Source: VXOI01 sp965261945 (GTDB taxonomy: Bacteria; Chloroflexota; Dehalococcoidia; Lucifugimonadales; UBA3495). From it: a stretch of DNA of 64,000 nucleotides. The stretch spans positions 310,001-374,000 of the forward strand of contig CBDHEF010000002.1 of NCBI GenBank assembly GCA_965261945.1. The letters are read 5' to 3'. Positions 56,248-64,000 of the stretch are shown piece after piece. Position 1 is the first letter of the stretch, and the number at the start of each line of letters is the position of its first letter. The notes below the pieces were generated by a model. The model saw only the letters and a list, made by a program, of their open reading frames with translations. It was not told where the DNA came from and searched no databases. The position numbers and the translations under genes are program-made.

Positions 56248-58830
56248 GTGACGCCGATTCGTCGACAGTACCTCAAAATCAAGGAAGCCTACCGCGATTC
56301 CATCGTCCTGTTCCGCATGGGCGACTTCTATGAGACCTTCGACGACGATGCCAAGCTCGTCGCCCGGGAACTTGAAATCACCCTGACGGGCCGCAGCCTG
56401 GGCAAGAACCTGCGGGCGCCGATGGCCGGCTTCCCGGCTCACTCGGTGGATTCCTACCTGGCTCGCCTGGTGAGGAAGGGCTACCAGGTCGCTATCTGCG
56501 AACAGCTCAGCGACCCTGCGACGTCCAAGGGGCTGGTGGACCGCGGTGTGGTGCGGGTGGTGACACCCGGCACCGTCTTTGAAGACTCCCTGCTGGACCA
56601 GCGGACCAACAACTACCTGGCCGCCGTATTCGTGCGGGGTGGACAGGCCGGCCTTGCCTACGCCGACATCACTACCGGCGAATTTGCCGCCGCGCAACTT
56701 CCCCTGGAGCAATTGCCGCTGGAGTTGGGAAGGATAGCCCCCGCCGAAGTGCTGGCAACGGAGGCGGACGCGCGCACCATAGCCACCGCCGACGCGCAAT
56801 GGAGCGCGGCAGTCATTGACGACGCCCCCTTTGAGTACAGGCAGGCCGAAGCCGCCCTGCTGTCCTGCTTTCGTATTCACACCCTGGAGTCCTTTGGCTG
56901 CGAGGACCTGCCGTTGGCGGTGTCCGCCGCCGGGGCGATCGTGGACTATCTGGACCGCACCCGCCCTTCGGCAATCTCGGCACAGGGGACGAAGGTTCAG
57001 TTGAATAACCTGGCGATCTACTCGGCCCAACGGTACATGGCGCTGGACGCCCGCACCCGCCGGAATCTGGAGCTTTTCGAGGGCGGCCGGGGCGAGAAGA
57101 GGGAGCTATCCGTATTGGCGGCCATTGACCGCACCCGCACGGTTATGGGGTCGCGCCTGCTCCGCCGCTGGCTGGGACAGCCCCTGCTTGACCTGGCCGC
57201 GCTGGAGCGCCGCCTCGAGGCGGTGGACAGTTTCTACCGGGACGGCATGGCTCGGGGCGCCATAGCTTCGGCTCTGGCCGGTGTCGCCGACCTGGAGCGG
57301 ATCATGGGCCGGGTGGTGGCCGGGTCGGCGGCTCCCCGCGAATTGCTGGCGTTGAAGTCCAGCCTGGATGCCCTGCCGGAGCTCCGGGAGCGGGTCGCCG
57401 GTCTGGGCGACGCCCTGCGATGGCTTCACTCGGAATTGTTGCCCGCGCCCGAAGTGGCCGCCCTCATCGAGGCCTCCATAGAAGCGGAACCCTCCGGCAG
57501 CGTTGGAGATGGCGGCGTCATCAGGCGAGGGTTTTCCGCCAGAATCGACGAACTCAAGGACGCCAGCGTAAACGCCCGCCAGTATATTGCCGGACTGGAA
57601 CAAAAAGAGCGCGAGCGCACCGGGGTCCGTGCGCTCAAGGTGGGCTACAACCAGGTCTTCGGATACTACATCGAAATCCCCAAGTCCCAGACCGCTAGCC
57701 TGCCCGACGACTATCAACGGCGTCAGACACTGACCAACGCCGAGCGCTACATCGTCCCCGACCTGAAGGAGTACGAATTGCGGGTGCTGAACGCCCGCGA
57801 GCAGCTTGCCGGAGAAGAGGAAGAGACGTACCGCCGCATCTGCGCACAGGTGGCGGAGTCCGCCCCGCACATCGCCCGCGCCGCCGCTGCCATCGCGCAG
57901 TTGGATGTGTTCTGCGGGTTGGCGCAAACCGCCGTGGACAGCGGATACGTGCGCCCCATGGTGGACGACGGCCCGGACATACGAATCAGGGAGGGCCGCC
58001 ATCCGGTCGTGGAGCGGGTTCTGGCCTCCGGCGAGTATGTCCCCAACGATGTGGAGCTTTCCGGCGACGCGCGGGTGCTGGTGCTCACCGGTCCCAACAT
58101 GGCCGGCAAGTCCACCTACATCCGGCAGGTGGCGCTGATTACGCTGCTGGCCCAAGTGGGCAGCTTTGTGCCGGCCGCCGAGGCCCGCGTCGGCATCGTT
58201 GACCGCATCTTCACCCGCGTCGGGTTGCAGGACGACCTGGCCACCGGACAGTCCACCTTCATGGTGGAGATGGTGGAGACCGCGGCCATTCTCAATCAGG
58301 CCACTCCCAGGTCGCTGGTGATTCTGGACGAAATAGGGCGCGGCACCAGCACCTACGACGGACTCTCCATCGCCCGGGCGGTCATAGAACACCTGCACAA
58401 CGACCCCCGGCTGGGCTGCAAGACGCTGTTCGCCACCCACTACCACGAATTGGCGCAACTGGCAGCGGCCCTTCCCGGAGTGCGAAACTTCTGCGTGGCC
58501 GTGGCCGAGGAGGGAAGCGAAGTGGTGTTTCTGCACCGCATCATTCCCGGCGGGGCCGACAAGAGCTATGGGGTCCATGTGGCCCGTCTGGCAGGACTTC
58601 CCCAGGGCGTCATCAACCGGGCCTGGGAAGTGCTCACAGACTTGGAATCGCAGAGCGGGAACACCCGCAGGCGCGCTACCCGTGCCGCCCCGTCGCAACA
58701 GTTGGCGTTGTTCGCACCCGGCTCTGAGCTGGCCGACACGGTGAGGTCCCTGGATGTTCCCAACATGACGCCTCTGGAGGCACTCAACAAGCTCTACGAA
58801 TTGCAGGAGCAGGCCAACTCCCAGCCTTGA
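56248..58830 (+). CDS. mutS: DNA mismatch repair protein MutS
   Basis: MutS of 860 residues from GTG 56248 (VTPIRRQYLKIKEAYRDSIV). The open frame reaches back through the REP hairpin to 56131, which is unlikely coding. Mismatch-binding FRMGDFYETF (Phe-x-Glu) is near residue 21. The ATPase has Walker A GPNMAGKST at 615-623, LVILDEIGRGTSTYDG and FATHYHEL. The C-terminus ends ELQEQANS. It is the first gene of a mutS-arsC-like-HAD-mutL set. Confidence 0.96.
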   Translation: MTPIRRQYLKIKEAYRDSIVLFRMGDFYETFDDDAKLVARELEITLTGRSLGKNLRAPMAGFPAHSVDSYLARLVRKGYQVAICEQLSDPATSKGLVDRGVVRVVTPGTVFEDSLLDQRTNNYLAAVFVRGGQAGLAYADITTGEFAAAQLPLEQLPLELGRIAPAEVLATEADARTIATADAQWSAAVIDDAPFEYRQAEAALLSCFRIHTLESFGCEDLPLAVSAAGAIVDYLDRTRPSAISAQGTKVQLNNLAIYSAQRYMALDARTRRNLELFEGGRGEKRELSVLAAIDRTRTVMGSRLLRRWLGQPLLDLAALERRLEAVDSFYRDGMARGAIASALAGVADLERIMGRVVAGSAAPRELLALKSSLDALPELRERVAGLGDALRWLHSELLPAPEVAALIEASIEAEPSGSVGDGGVIRRGFSARIDELKDASVNARQYIAGLEQKERERTGVRALKVGYNQVFGYYIEIPKSQTASLPDDYQRRQTLTNAERYIVPDLKEYELRVLNAREQLAGEEEETYRRICAQVAESAPHIARAAAAIAQLDVFCGLAQTAVDSGYVRPMVDDGPDIRIREGRHPVVERVLASGEYVPNDVELSGDARVLVLTGPNMAGKSTYIRQVALITLLAQVGSFVPAAEARVGIVDRIFTRVGLQDDLATGQSTFMVEMVETAAILNQATPRSLVILDEIGRGTSTYDGLSIARAVIEHLHNDPRLGCKTLFATHYHELAQLAAALPGVRNFCVAVAEEGSEVVFLHRIIPGGADKSYGVHVARLAGLPQGVINRAWEVLTDLESQSGNTRRRATRAAPSQQLALFAPGSELADTVRSLDVPNMTPLEALNKLYELQEQANSQP

Positions 58831-58952
58831 AAATGGCCTGGAACCGGCAACGGCGATGGTTCAGCCGGGCGCGGCCAGCGGTATAGAATGGACGAAACCC
58901 CGCTGTACCCCGCGTTACTGAAGCCGGATACCCCAAAATAGTCGAGGAAACA

Positions 58953-59312
58953 ATGAGTCAGCAGGCGCATTTCTACTGGTGGCCCCGTTGATCCACCTGC
59001 CGGAAGGCGAGGGAGTTTCTCTCGCAAAACGAAATCGCCCTGGTGGAGAGGGACTACTTCAAGGAACCGTTCACCGAGGAAGAAATCAGGGAGATGGCCG
59101 CGTTGGCCGGCATCGACCAGATTTTCGCTCGCCGCAGTCCCAGCCTTAAGCAGATGGGACTGGCCGGACAGGAGCTGACCGAGGATGAAATGGTCCGGCT
59201 GATGTTGCAGGAGCCGAAGCTGGTGCGTCGTCCCATGACCCGGGTTGGCGACCAGCTCTTTGTAGGCGGTGGCGCGGCTGTTTTGGATTCGGTAGTTGCG
59301 GCGGCGAAGTGA
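58953..59312 (+). CDS. ArsC/Spx-like selenoprotein (USTC motif)
   Basis: A 119-residue thioredoxin-fold protein of the ArsC/Spx group, read through the in-frame TGA at 58989-58991 (Sec13). From ATG 58953 (GAGGAAACA upstream): MSQQAHFYWWPR-U-STCRKAREFLSQNE, then ALVERDYFKEPFTEEEIREM, IDQIFARRSPSLKQMGL and KLVRRPMTRVGDQLFVGG. Cys homologues have CSTCRKA-type sequences at the U position, the catalytic cysteine. Called conventionally only the 89-aa tail (59043-59312) is found. Substrate: arsenate in classical ArsC, but the clade includes Spx/MgsR-type proteins, so another oxidised substrate is possible. It lies between mutS and the HAD gene. Confidence 0.9.
58989..59025 (+). promoter_or_regulatory. 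Sec UGA and bSECIS-like hairpin, ArsC-like gene
   Basis: GCGAGGGA (59007-59014) pairs with TCTCTCGC (59018-59025): 8 bp with one G-T pair, loop GTT at +24 to +26 from the UGA. Confidence 0.75.
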
Positions 59313-59562
59313 AGGCGGGCAGAATCCTTCCGTGGTCGCATACATCGCTCGTTTGGTGTATTTCTACCGTGGCCGCCGTGGGGCCTGTTGATTCTCCCGC
59401 TCCCTCAGGGGAAAAGAACACCTTAACGGCCCTCGCTTCAGTTGGCATTGGGCTGAACGATAGGCCGAAATGTAATATACTAAACTTCAGTCCTCCAGCC
59501 CGGCGCCCTTTCTTCCGTCGCCGGTCAGGGAGAGCCGGAATGGGAAGGACCAAAGACTGCCA

Positions 59563-60000
59563 ATGAAAATTTTCTTTGACGTTGACTACACGATTCTTGG
59601 TCTGGACAACAGCCTGCGCCCGCAGACCAAGGAGATTTTCCAGGCGCTGCTGGACGAGAACCACCAAATCTACATCTGGTCCGGGATGGGAGAGCGGTGG
59701 GAAGTTATAGAGAAACATCAGCTCAACCCCTATGTCAGCGGGGTGTTCGAGAAGCCCACCCACCACTTCCACGAAAGGCTGGAGGAGCTGGGCGTTCCCT
59801 TCGAGCCGGACTTTGTCATCGACGACTACCCGGAAGTGGTGGCCGCTTTCGGCGGTGTGTGGGTGCCGCCCTACTTCTTCAAGCGTTCTCCCGACCGGGA
59901 AATGGAGCGCGTCTATCGCATAGCGCAGGATTTCGCCGCCACGGGAACGTCGGAGGACAAGCAGTACCGCGCCAAGGGCACCATCGTACCCCTCTTCTAG
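59563..60000 (+). CDS. HAD-like phosphatase-fold protein
   Basis: A 145-residue HAD superfamily protein beginning MKIFFDVDYTILGLDNSLRP, with the DxDxT motif of catalytic aspartates (FDVDYT). IYIWSGMGERWEVIEKHQL contains the motif II Ser; FVIDDYPEVV is motif IV. There is no clear cap domain. Substrate unknown. It is 9 bp from mutL and may be translated with it. The upstream gap (59313-59562) has no visible gene. Confidence 0.85.
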   Translation: MKIFFDVDYTILGLDNSLRPQTKEIFQALLDENHQIYIWSGMGERWEVIEKHQLNPYVSGVFEKPTHHFHERLEELGVPFEPDFVIDDYPEVVAAFGGVWVPPYFFKRSPDREMERVYRIAQDFAATGTSEDKQYRAKGTIVPLF

Positions 60001-60009
60001 CGGTGGCCC

Positions 60010-61785
60010 ATGCCGATTAGGCTCCTGCCGCCCGATCTGGCCGCCCGTATTGCCGCCGGCGAGGTGGTGGAGCGTCCCGTGTCGGTGGTCAAGGAGTTGC
60101 TGGAGAACTCCATAGACGCAGGGGCGGGCCAGATTACGGTGGAGATACAGGGAGGCGGCGTCGAACTCATCCGGGTCATCGATGACGGCTTCGGCATTCC
60201 CGCCGATGAGGTCCCTCTCGCCTTCCAGCGCCATGCCACCAGCAAGCTGACGTCCGCCGAGCAGCTCGACCGCGTCGCCACCTTGGGATTCCGCGGCGAG
60301 GCGCTGCCCAGCATCGCCGCCATTTCCCGCATGGCCGTGCAGTCCCGTCCCCACGATGAGACTGCCGGCTTCCGGTTGGCCCTGCAATGGGGAGAGGCAG
60401 TGGATTCCGACCCCGATTCTAATCGGATAGTGGGCTGTGCCCCGGGAACGGCCATCGAGGTGTCCGAACTCTTTGGTAACCAGCCGGCGCGCCGCAAGTT
60501 CCTGCGTTCTGCCCAGTCGGAAACTTCGCGGGTGCAGGAACTGGTCAGCCGCTACGCCCTGGCCTTCCCTGAGATCCGCTTCCGGTTGGTCAACGATGGA
60601 CGGGTCTCCCTGCAAACCCCCGGCAACGGCCAGCCCCGCGAGGCACTGCTGGCGGTCTATGGCTCACAGGTAGCGGCCAATATGCTGGAAGTCCACGCCG
60701 AAGATTCCCCACCAGGAGGAGAATCAAAGGGGGGGTATGCAGTTGAGGGGTTCGCCGCCGCCCCCAACATCAGCCGCGCTAACCGCACCTACTTGACCTT
60801 CTTCGTCAACCGCCGCCTGATTCAGAGCCGGATGCTGTCCTTTGCCGTCGAAGAAGCCTACGGCGGGCTGATGCAGGTCAAGCGCCACCCAGTGGCGGCG
60901 GTCAACCTTGTCCTGCCTTATGAAGATGTGGACGTGAATTCCCACCCGGCCAAGCGCGAGGTGCGGTTCCACAATGAGAATCGCGTTTTTTCGCTGACGC
61001 AACGGGCGGTGCGGGCCGCGCTGATGACAGAATCGCCGGTGCCTACTTTATCCTCGCCCGGCGGCGGCCAGGGCGCGTTCAGCTCCTACGGCGGCGGCGG
61101 ACGCAACGACAGGGCCTCGGGCGCGGTATTCTCCGGCTACGGTGGCAGAGACGAACGCTCGCAGGAGCCGCCGGTGGTGTCAGGCGGGGAGGCGCTGACG
61201 CTGCTGGGGCGGCCCTCCGTGCCGCTGAAGGTGGTGGGCCAACTCAAGCTGACCTACATAGTCGCCGAGGGACCGGAGGGGATGTACCTGGTGGACCAGC
61301 ACGCCGCCCACGAGCGAACCATCTTCGACCGCATCACTCAACGCCGGGACGGCCGGGACGCCGTTTCGCAAGCCCTGCTGGCGCCCGTCAGCGTGGAGCT
61401 TACGCCTTCCCACGCCACGACGCTACAGGACAACCTGGATGCGGTAACTTCCTATGGGTTCCAGGTGGAGCCTTTCGGAGACCGCACCTACCTGTTGCGG
61501 GCGGCGCCATCAGTGCTCACTGCCGACGAACCGGCCAAGATGCTGATAGACATACTGGACATGGCGACGCTGGAGGGGCTGACCCGGCAGAAAGAGGACA
61601 TCATGGCCGCGTCCATCGCCTGCCACGCCGCCGTCCGGGCCGGGCAGACGATGAGCCAGCCGGAGATGACGGCCCTGCTGGAGCAACTGGAGGCTACGCC
61701 CAACCCCCACACCTGTCCCCATGGGCGCCCCACGATGGTCCACTTCAGCTCCTACCAGGTGGAGCGGGAGTTCGGGCGGCGCTAG
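60010..61785 (+). CDS. mutL: DNA mismatch repair protein MutL
   Basis: MutL of 591 residues. The GHKL ATPase has VKELLENSIDAGAGQI, IDDGFGIPADEV, and LGFRGEALPSIAAIS; NRRLIQSRMLSFAVEEAY and NSHPAKREVRFHNE follow. The C-terminal part holds DQHAAHERTIFDRI (endonuclease DQHAxxE-type), ACHAAVRAG and CPHGRPTM, so it is likely an active nicking endonuclease. The glycine/serine-rich linker is around residues 345-395. The stop overlaps the convergent MBL gene by 4 bp. Confidence 0.96.
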   Translation: MPIRLLPPDLAARIAAGEVVERPVSVVKELLENSIDAGAGQITVEIQGGGVELIRVIDDGFGIPADEVPLAFQRHATSKLTSAEQLDRVATLGFRGEALPSIAAISRMAVQSRPHDETAGFRLALQWGEAVDSDPDSNRIVGCAPGTAIEVSELFGNQPARRKFLRSAQSETSRVQELVSRYALAFPEIRFRLVNDGRVSLQTPGNGQPREALLAVYGSQVAANMLEVHAEDSPPGGESKGGYAVEGFAAAPNISRANRTYLTFFVNRRLIQSRMLSFAVEEAYGGLMQVKRHPVAAVNLVLPYEDVDVNSHPAKREVRFHNENRVFSLTQRAVRAALMTESPVPTLSSPGGGQGAFSSYGGGGRNDRASGAVFSGYGGRDERSQEPPVVSGGEALTLLGRPSVPLKVVGQLKLTYIVAEGPEGMYLVDQHAAHERTIFDRITQRRDGRDAVSQALLAPVSVELTPSHATTLQDNLDAVTSYGFQVEPFGDRTYLLRAAPSVLTADEPAKMLIDILDMATLEGLTRQKEDIMAASIACHAAVRAGQTMSQPEMTALLEQLEATPNPHTCPHGRPTMVHFSSYQVEREFGRR

Positions 61786-62648
61786 GACACCAATTGCCAG
61801 TAGCGGCGACCCTCGGCGCGGGCCACGCGCCCAAAGCCACCGTGATGGCAGATGGCCAGAATGGCGTCCTCTGACTCGGCGCGGTCAATCATTGCGGTTC
61901 GGGTGGCGACGCCCTGGTCGCCGTCCATGTCGAAGCTGAACTTCCAGCCCGTCTCGGTAATCTGCGCCGGGCCGTGGAACACGTCGCCCAGGATGTAGGC
62001 CCGCTGCCCGCCGGAGACGACGGCCAGGCTCATCGAACCGGGGGTGTGGCCCGGCGTGGGGATGGCGGTAATCTCGCCGGTCAGCGCCCGCTCGCCGTCC
62101 AGCAGGTCCAGAACGCCAAGGTCCTGCAACGGCCCCAGGGCCAGGTCCCAGTGGGGCGGGAACAGCTCCATCACCTCCGGCTGCCGGAACACCTCCCAGT
62201 CGGCGCGATGGGCGACGTATCGGGCGTTGGGGAACGTGGCCCGGGGATCGCTTCCCGGTTCGTGGATCACGTTCCAGCCCACATGATCGAAGTGCAGATG
62301 GCTGAAGAAGACGGTGTTGATGTCGCCCGGGCTGATCCCGGCGCTGCGCAGCTCCTCCAGCAGCCGCCCGTCAACGCCGCCGGCCATGGCGTCCACCGAG
62401 TGGGGGTTGCTGACCGCGCCGCCGATGCCGGTGTCCACCAGGATGGTCCGGCCCTCGGAGCGGATGAGGTAGCACTCAAAATGGGCCAGCAGGTTGTCGC
62501 CGCTGAAGCCGCTGGGATACTGTTCCTGGTAGGGCGCCCACGCCTCGGCGGGGACTTCCGGGAACACTTCGCTGAGGGGAAGCGTGGCCTCGTTGTCGTT
62601 CAGAGATAGGATTTCCACATTGCCTATGGTGAGTCGCGCTTCGGGCAT
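61782..62648 (-). CDS. MBL-fold metallo-hydrolase, paralogue of 45479-46315
   Basis: A 288-residue metallo-beta-lactamase fold protein. MPEARLTIGNVEILSLNDNE and the end EGRRYWQL match the paralogue. The zinc motif is FFSHLHFDHVGW (His117, His119, Asp121, His122); other ligands lie in PTPGHTPGSM, YILGDVFHGPAQ and ICHHGGFG. It is likely a lactonase- or esterase-type hydrolase; substrate unknown. It overlaps the 3' end of mutL on the other strand by 4 bp. Confidence 0.9.
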   Translation of the reverse strand: MPEARLTIGNVEILSLNDNEATLPLSEVFPEVPAEAWAPYQEQYPSGFSGDNLLAHFECYLIRSEGRTILVDTGIGGAVSNPHSVDAMAGGVDGRLLEELRSAGISPGDINTVFFSHLHFDHVGWNVIHEPGSDPRATFPNARYVAHRADWEVFRQPEVMELFPPHWDLALGPLQDLGVLDLLDGERALTGEITAIPTPGHTPGSMSLAVVSGGQRAYILGDVFHGPAQITETGWKFSFDMDGDQGVATRTAMIDRAESEDAILAICHHGGFGRVARAEGRRYWQLVS

Positions 62649-62731
62649 GAGTCATCCTCCGGCTTAATTTTGGAACAACAATGGCCCGCCGGCAGGCAGG
62701 CCATTGCAGGGGATCAAGTCCAGGCGCAGGG

Positions 62732-62980
62732 TTAGCCGCGATTGATGCGCCGGGGGTCCTGCCGGGGGTCAACGGCGGGGTGGAAGATGGAATCCTCACC
62801 GGGGAAATCCTGGCTCCGGGCGGTCTCTCCATTGTTCGAGCTGTTGCCCCGGAACGCCGACAGGGGGCCGGCCACCAAGGCCAGCGCCGCTGCGCCGATG
62901 CCTAGTTTGGCCAGGAAGCTGCGGCGGGACTCGCCGGACTTCGGATTGTTCTGTTCTGCTGAGTTAAGCTCGGAGGCCAC
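62732..62980 (-). CDS. Small Tat-signal protein
   Basis: An 82-residue protein from GTG 62980, which has GCAGGAG 6 nt upstream; an upstream ATG at 63016 is open but less likely. It has a twin-arginine signal, SRRSFLAKLGIGAAALALVAG, then a short mature region ending SQDFPGEDSIFHPAVDPRQDP. No domain is recognised. Such small Tat substrates often travel with a redox partner; the adjacent FAD oxidoreductase (same strand, upstream) is a candidate. Confidence 0.82.
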   Translation of the reverse strand: MASELNSAEQNNPKSGESRRSFLAKLGIGAAALALVAGPLSAFRGNSSNNGETARSQDFPGEDSIFHPAVDPRQDPRRINRG

Positions 62981-63134
62981 GTTATGCTCCTGCCCGATGC
63001 CGGGCGCTCGATTCAAGCTACCGTAGATTGTACCCGACGGGCAAATAATTGCAACATTTCGGGCATGGTTGCTACAGGGTCGTTCAATGGTTTCCTCTCC
63101 CTCCGGGGGAACAACTACAAGACCCTGCCGCCCG
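62981..63134. other. Short intergenic region
   Basis: 154 bp between the Tat protein and the FAD oxidoreductase. It contains a half REP-like sequence (CCTCTCCCTCCGGGGGAAC near 63096-63114). No gene seen. Confidence 0.5.
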
Positions 63135-64000
63135 CTAGCCCGCGTCGTCCATCACCATCTGCGCGACCTGGCGGCCCATGCGAATGGAGTAGTTGGTGCC
63201 TCGGTCTTCGGGAAATATCTGGGTGGTGTTGGCCAGGTAAAGGCCGCCGACGGGTGTGCGGTGGGGCGGGATGCGCTGGCTGTAGTTGCGGCCAATGATG
63301 GGCTGGGCGCCGTCGACGCGGTGGTGGTGATAGCCCTGTACCCATGAGCGGTCGAAGTCGGGGTTGAGTTTGCGCAGGTGGGGGACGAAGAGGTCCAGCA
63401 GCGCCTCCGGCTCCATCTGGTAGAGGTCGCTGTTGCGGTCGGGGTAGTTGCTGATGTAGACGATGTGTTTGCCGCCATAGAGGGACTTGTCGATCATGTT
63501 GGTGTGCTCGATGATGCCTACGAAGGGCATATCCCCATCCGTTTCAGGGTCGGGGGCGATGTTGATCCAATACTTGGCGGTCAGTGGGCGGTCAAGCTCC
63601 AGAATCAGCAGCACGGCGGAGAGGTAGTTTACGCTGGTCAGCATCTCCTGGTAGTCGCCAGGCATGGGCGGGACAAGGCGGGTGAAGACGTAGGACGGCG
63701 TGGTGGCAATTACGGCGTCGTAATCTCGCCGCTCCGGGGCGGAGTCCCGGCCAAGTTGCCCTCCAAGTTGCCCTTCGAGGCCGGTGGTCCGGTTGTCGTC
63801 TATCAGAACCTTGCTGACGAAGGCGGAGGTGTGGACGTCGCCGCCCTGCTCTACTATGCGCCCGGCCAGGGTGTCTATGACCTCGCCGAAGCTGCCCATG
63901 GGGTAGCCGAGGCGCTCCTTCTGCAACGTCTTGCCGCGGGAGGCGACGCGGAGGCGCACCTTGCCCCAGAGCCAGGTCATGCTGACCTGGTCGTAATGGT
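63135..64000 (-). CDS. FAD-dependent amine oxidase/protoporphyrinogen oxidase-like protein, N-terminus beyond window
   Basis: C-terminal part of an FAD-dependent oxidoreductase. The frame is open to the right edge (HYDQVSMTWLWGKVRLRVAS) and stops at 63135, so 288 codons are visible and the N-terminal GxGxxG FAD motif is missing. Visible blocks: ERLGYPMGSFGEVIDTLAGRI, DAVIATTPSYVF, and GLYLANTTQIFPEDRGTNYSIRMG, the terminal FAD-binding part. A 12-bp tandem repeat (CCAAGTTGCCCT twice at 63751-63774) adds GQLGGQLG. Similar proteins include phytoene desaturase-like and UDP-galactopyranose-mutase-like enzymes; the substrate is unknown. Confidence 0.86.
   Translation of the reverse strand, partial: HYDQVSMTWLWGKVRLRVASRGKTLQKERLGYPMGSFGEVIDTLAGRIVEQGGDVHTSAFVSKVLIDDNRTTGLEGQLGGQLGRDSAPERRDYDAVIATTPSYVFTRLVPPMPGDYQEMLTSVNYLSAVLLILELDRPLTAKYWINIAPDPETDGDMPFVGIIEHTNMIDKSLYGGKHIVYISNYPDRNSDLYQMEPEALLDLFVPHLRKLNPDFDRSWVQGYHHHRVDGAQPIIGRNYSQRIPPHRTPVGGLYLANTTQIFPEDRGTNYSIRMGRQVAQMVMDDAG

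Noticed and set aside
57106..58698. 530-codon open frame on the minus strand
   Set aside because: Antisense shadow of mutS in high-GC sequence.
59146..60615. 489-codon open frame on the minus strand
   Set aside because: Crosses four plus-strand features (ArsC-like, gap, HAD, mutL) and has no recognisable domain.

Overview
The window is high-GC bacterial chromosome (GC estimated by eye) with dense gene packing. The gene content suggests a Chloroflexota bacterium, probably Dehalococcoidia or SAR202-like: a DUF1800/DUF1501 pair, a TRAP-type lipoprotein, many small metallo-beta-lactamase and SDR enzymes, Thr/Pro-rich lipoprotein linkers, and a bS6 with a long Ala/Pro tail. This is an inference; there is no rRNA gene to confirm it. 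TGA is an ordinary stop here (glyA, ssb, rpsR, mutS and nuoG all end in TGA).

The main discovery is four genes in which an in-frame TGA sits exactly where a redox family has its catalytic cysteine. Each reads on through a U-x-x-C motif and has a perfect or near-perfect stem-loop 13-34 nt downstream, which fits bacterial SECIS elements. They are two tandem lipoprotein redoxins (4608-5240 and 5283-6326, minus; UTYC and UGYC), a UGSC-family protein (49244-49810, plus), and an ArsC/Spx-like protein (58953-59312, plus; USTC) lying between mutS and mutL. Standard gene calling would break all four. No selA, selB, selC or selD is visible in the window.

Layout. 1-9437: partial panC, a P1 peptidase, an MFS transporter, an SDR, an NTF2-like protein, the two Sec redoxins, an MBL hydrolase and an S9 peptidase. 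9578-22611: a Fur/PerR regulator, an NHL protein, DUF1501-SDR-DUF1800, a frameshifted TRAP binding protein, a CoA-binding protein, thioredoxin reductase, a MITE-like element, a frameshifted alpha/beta hydrolase, a membrane-anchored PPC-domain protein and an ankyrin lipoprotein. 23226-34747: glyA, rpsF-ssb-rpsR, a SurA-like foldase, hom, thrC, folE, a GNAT enzyme, a GT4 glycosyltransferase, DUF502 and a PIG-L-like protein with altered metal-site residues. 34953-38724: a DUF885 peptidase, an EthD-like protein and an S41-like protein lacking its catalytic residues. 38989-44401 (minus): one translation block reading tRNA-Thr, tRNA-Tyr, tRNA-Thr, tuf, rpmG, secE, nusG, rplK, rplA, L10 leader, rplJ, rplL and a zinc-ribbon protein. 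44821-49810: apt, then a tight operon of MBL hydrolase, CMD/AhpD-like protein, 3-hydroxyisobutyrate dehydrogenase-like protein, a 346-aa uncharacterised protein and the UGSC selenoprotein. 50078-56104: nuoE, nuoF, nuoG-like and a ferredoxin/flavodoxin reductase. 56248-64000: mutS, Sec-ArsC, a HAD-like protein, mutL, an MBL hydrolase, a small Tat-signal protein and the C-terminal part of an FAD oxidoreductase.

Non-coding structure is rich. A REP-like palindrome family (CCCTCTCCC-loop-GGGAGAGGG) recurs about a dozen times. Short tandem duplications of 12-27 bp are unusually common, including 5 x 15 bp and 5 x 13 bp arrays next to gene starts. There is also one well-delimited 133-bp inverted-repeat element with 10-bp flanking duplications.
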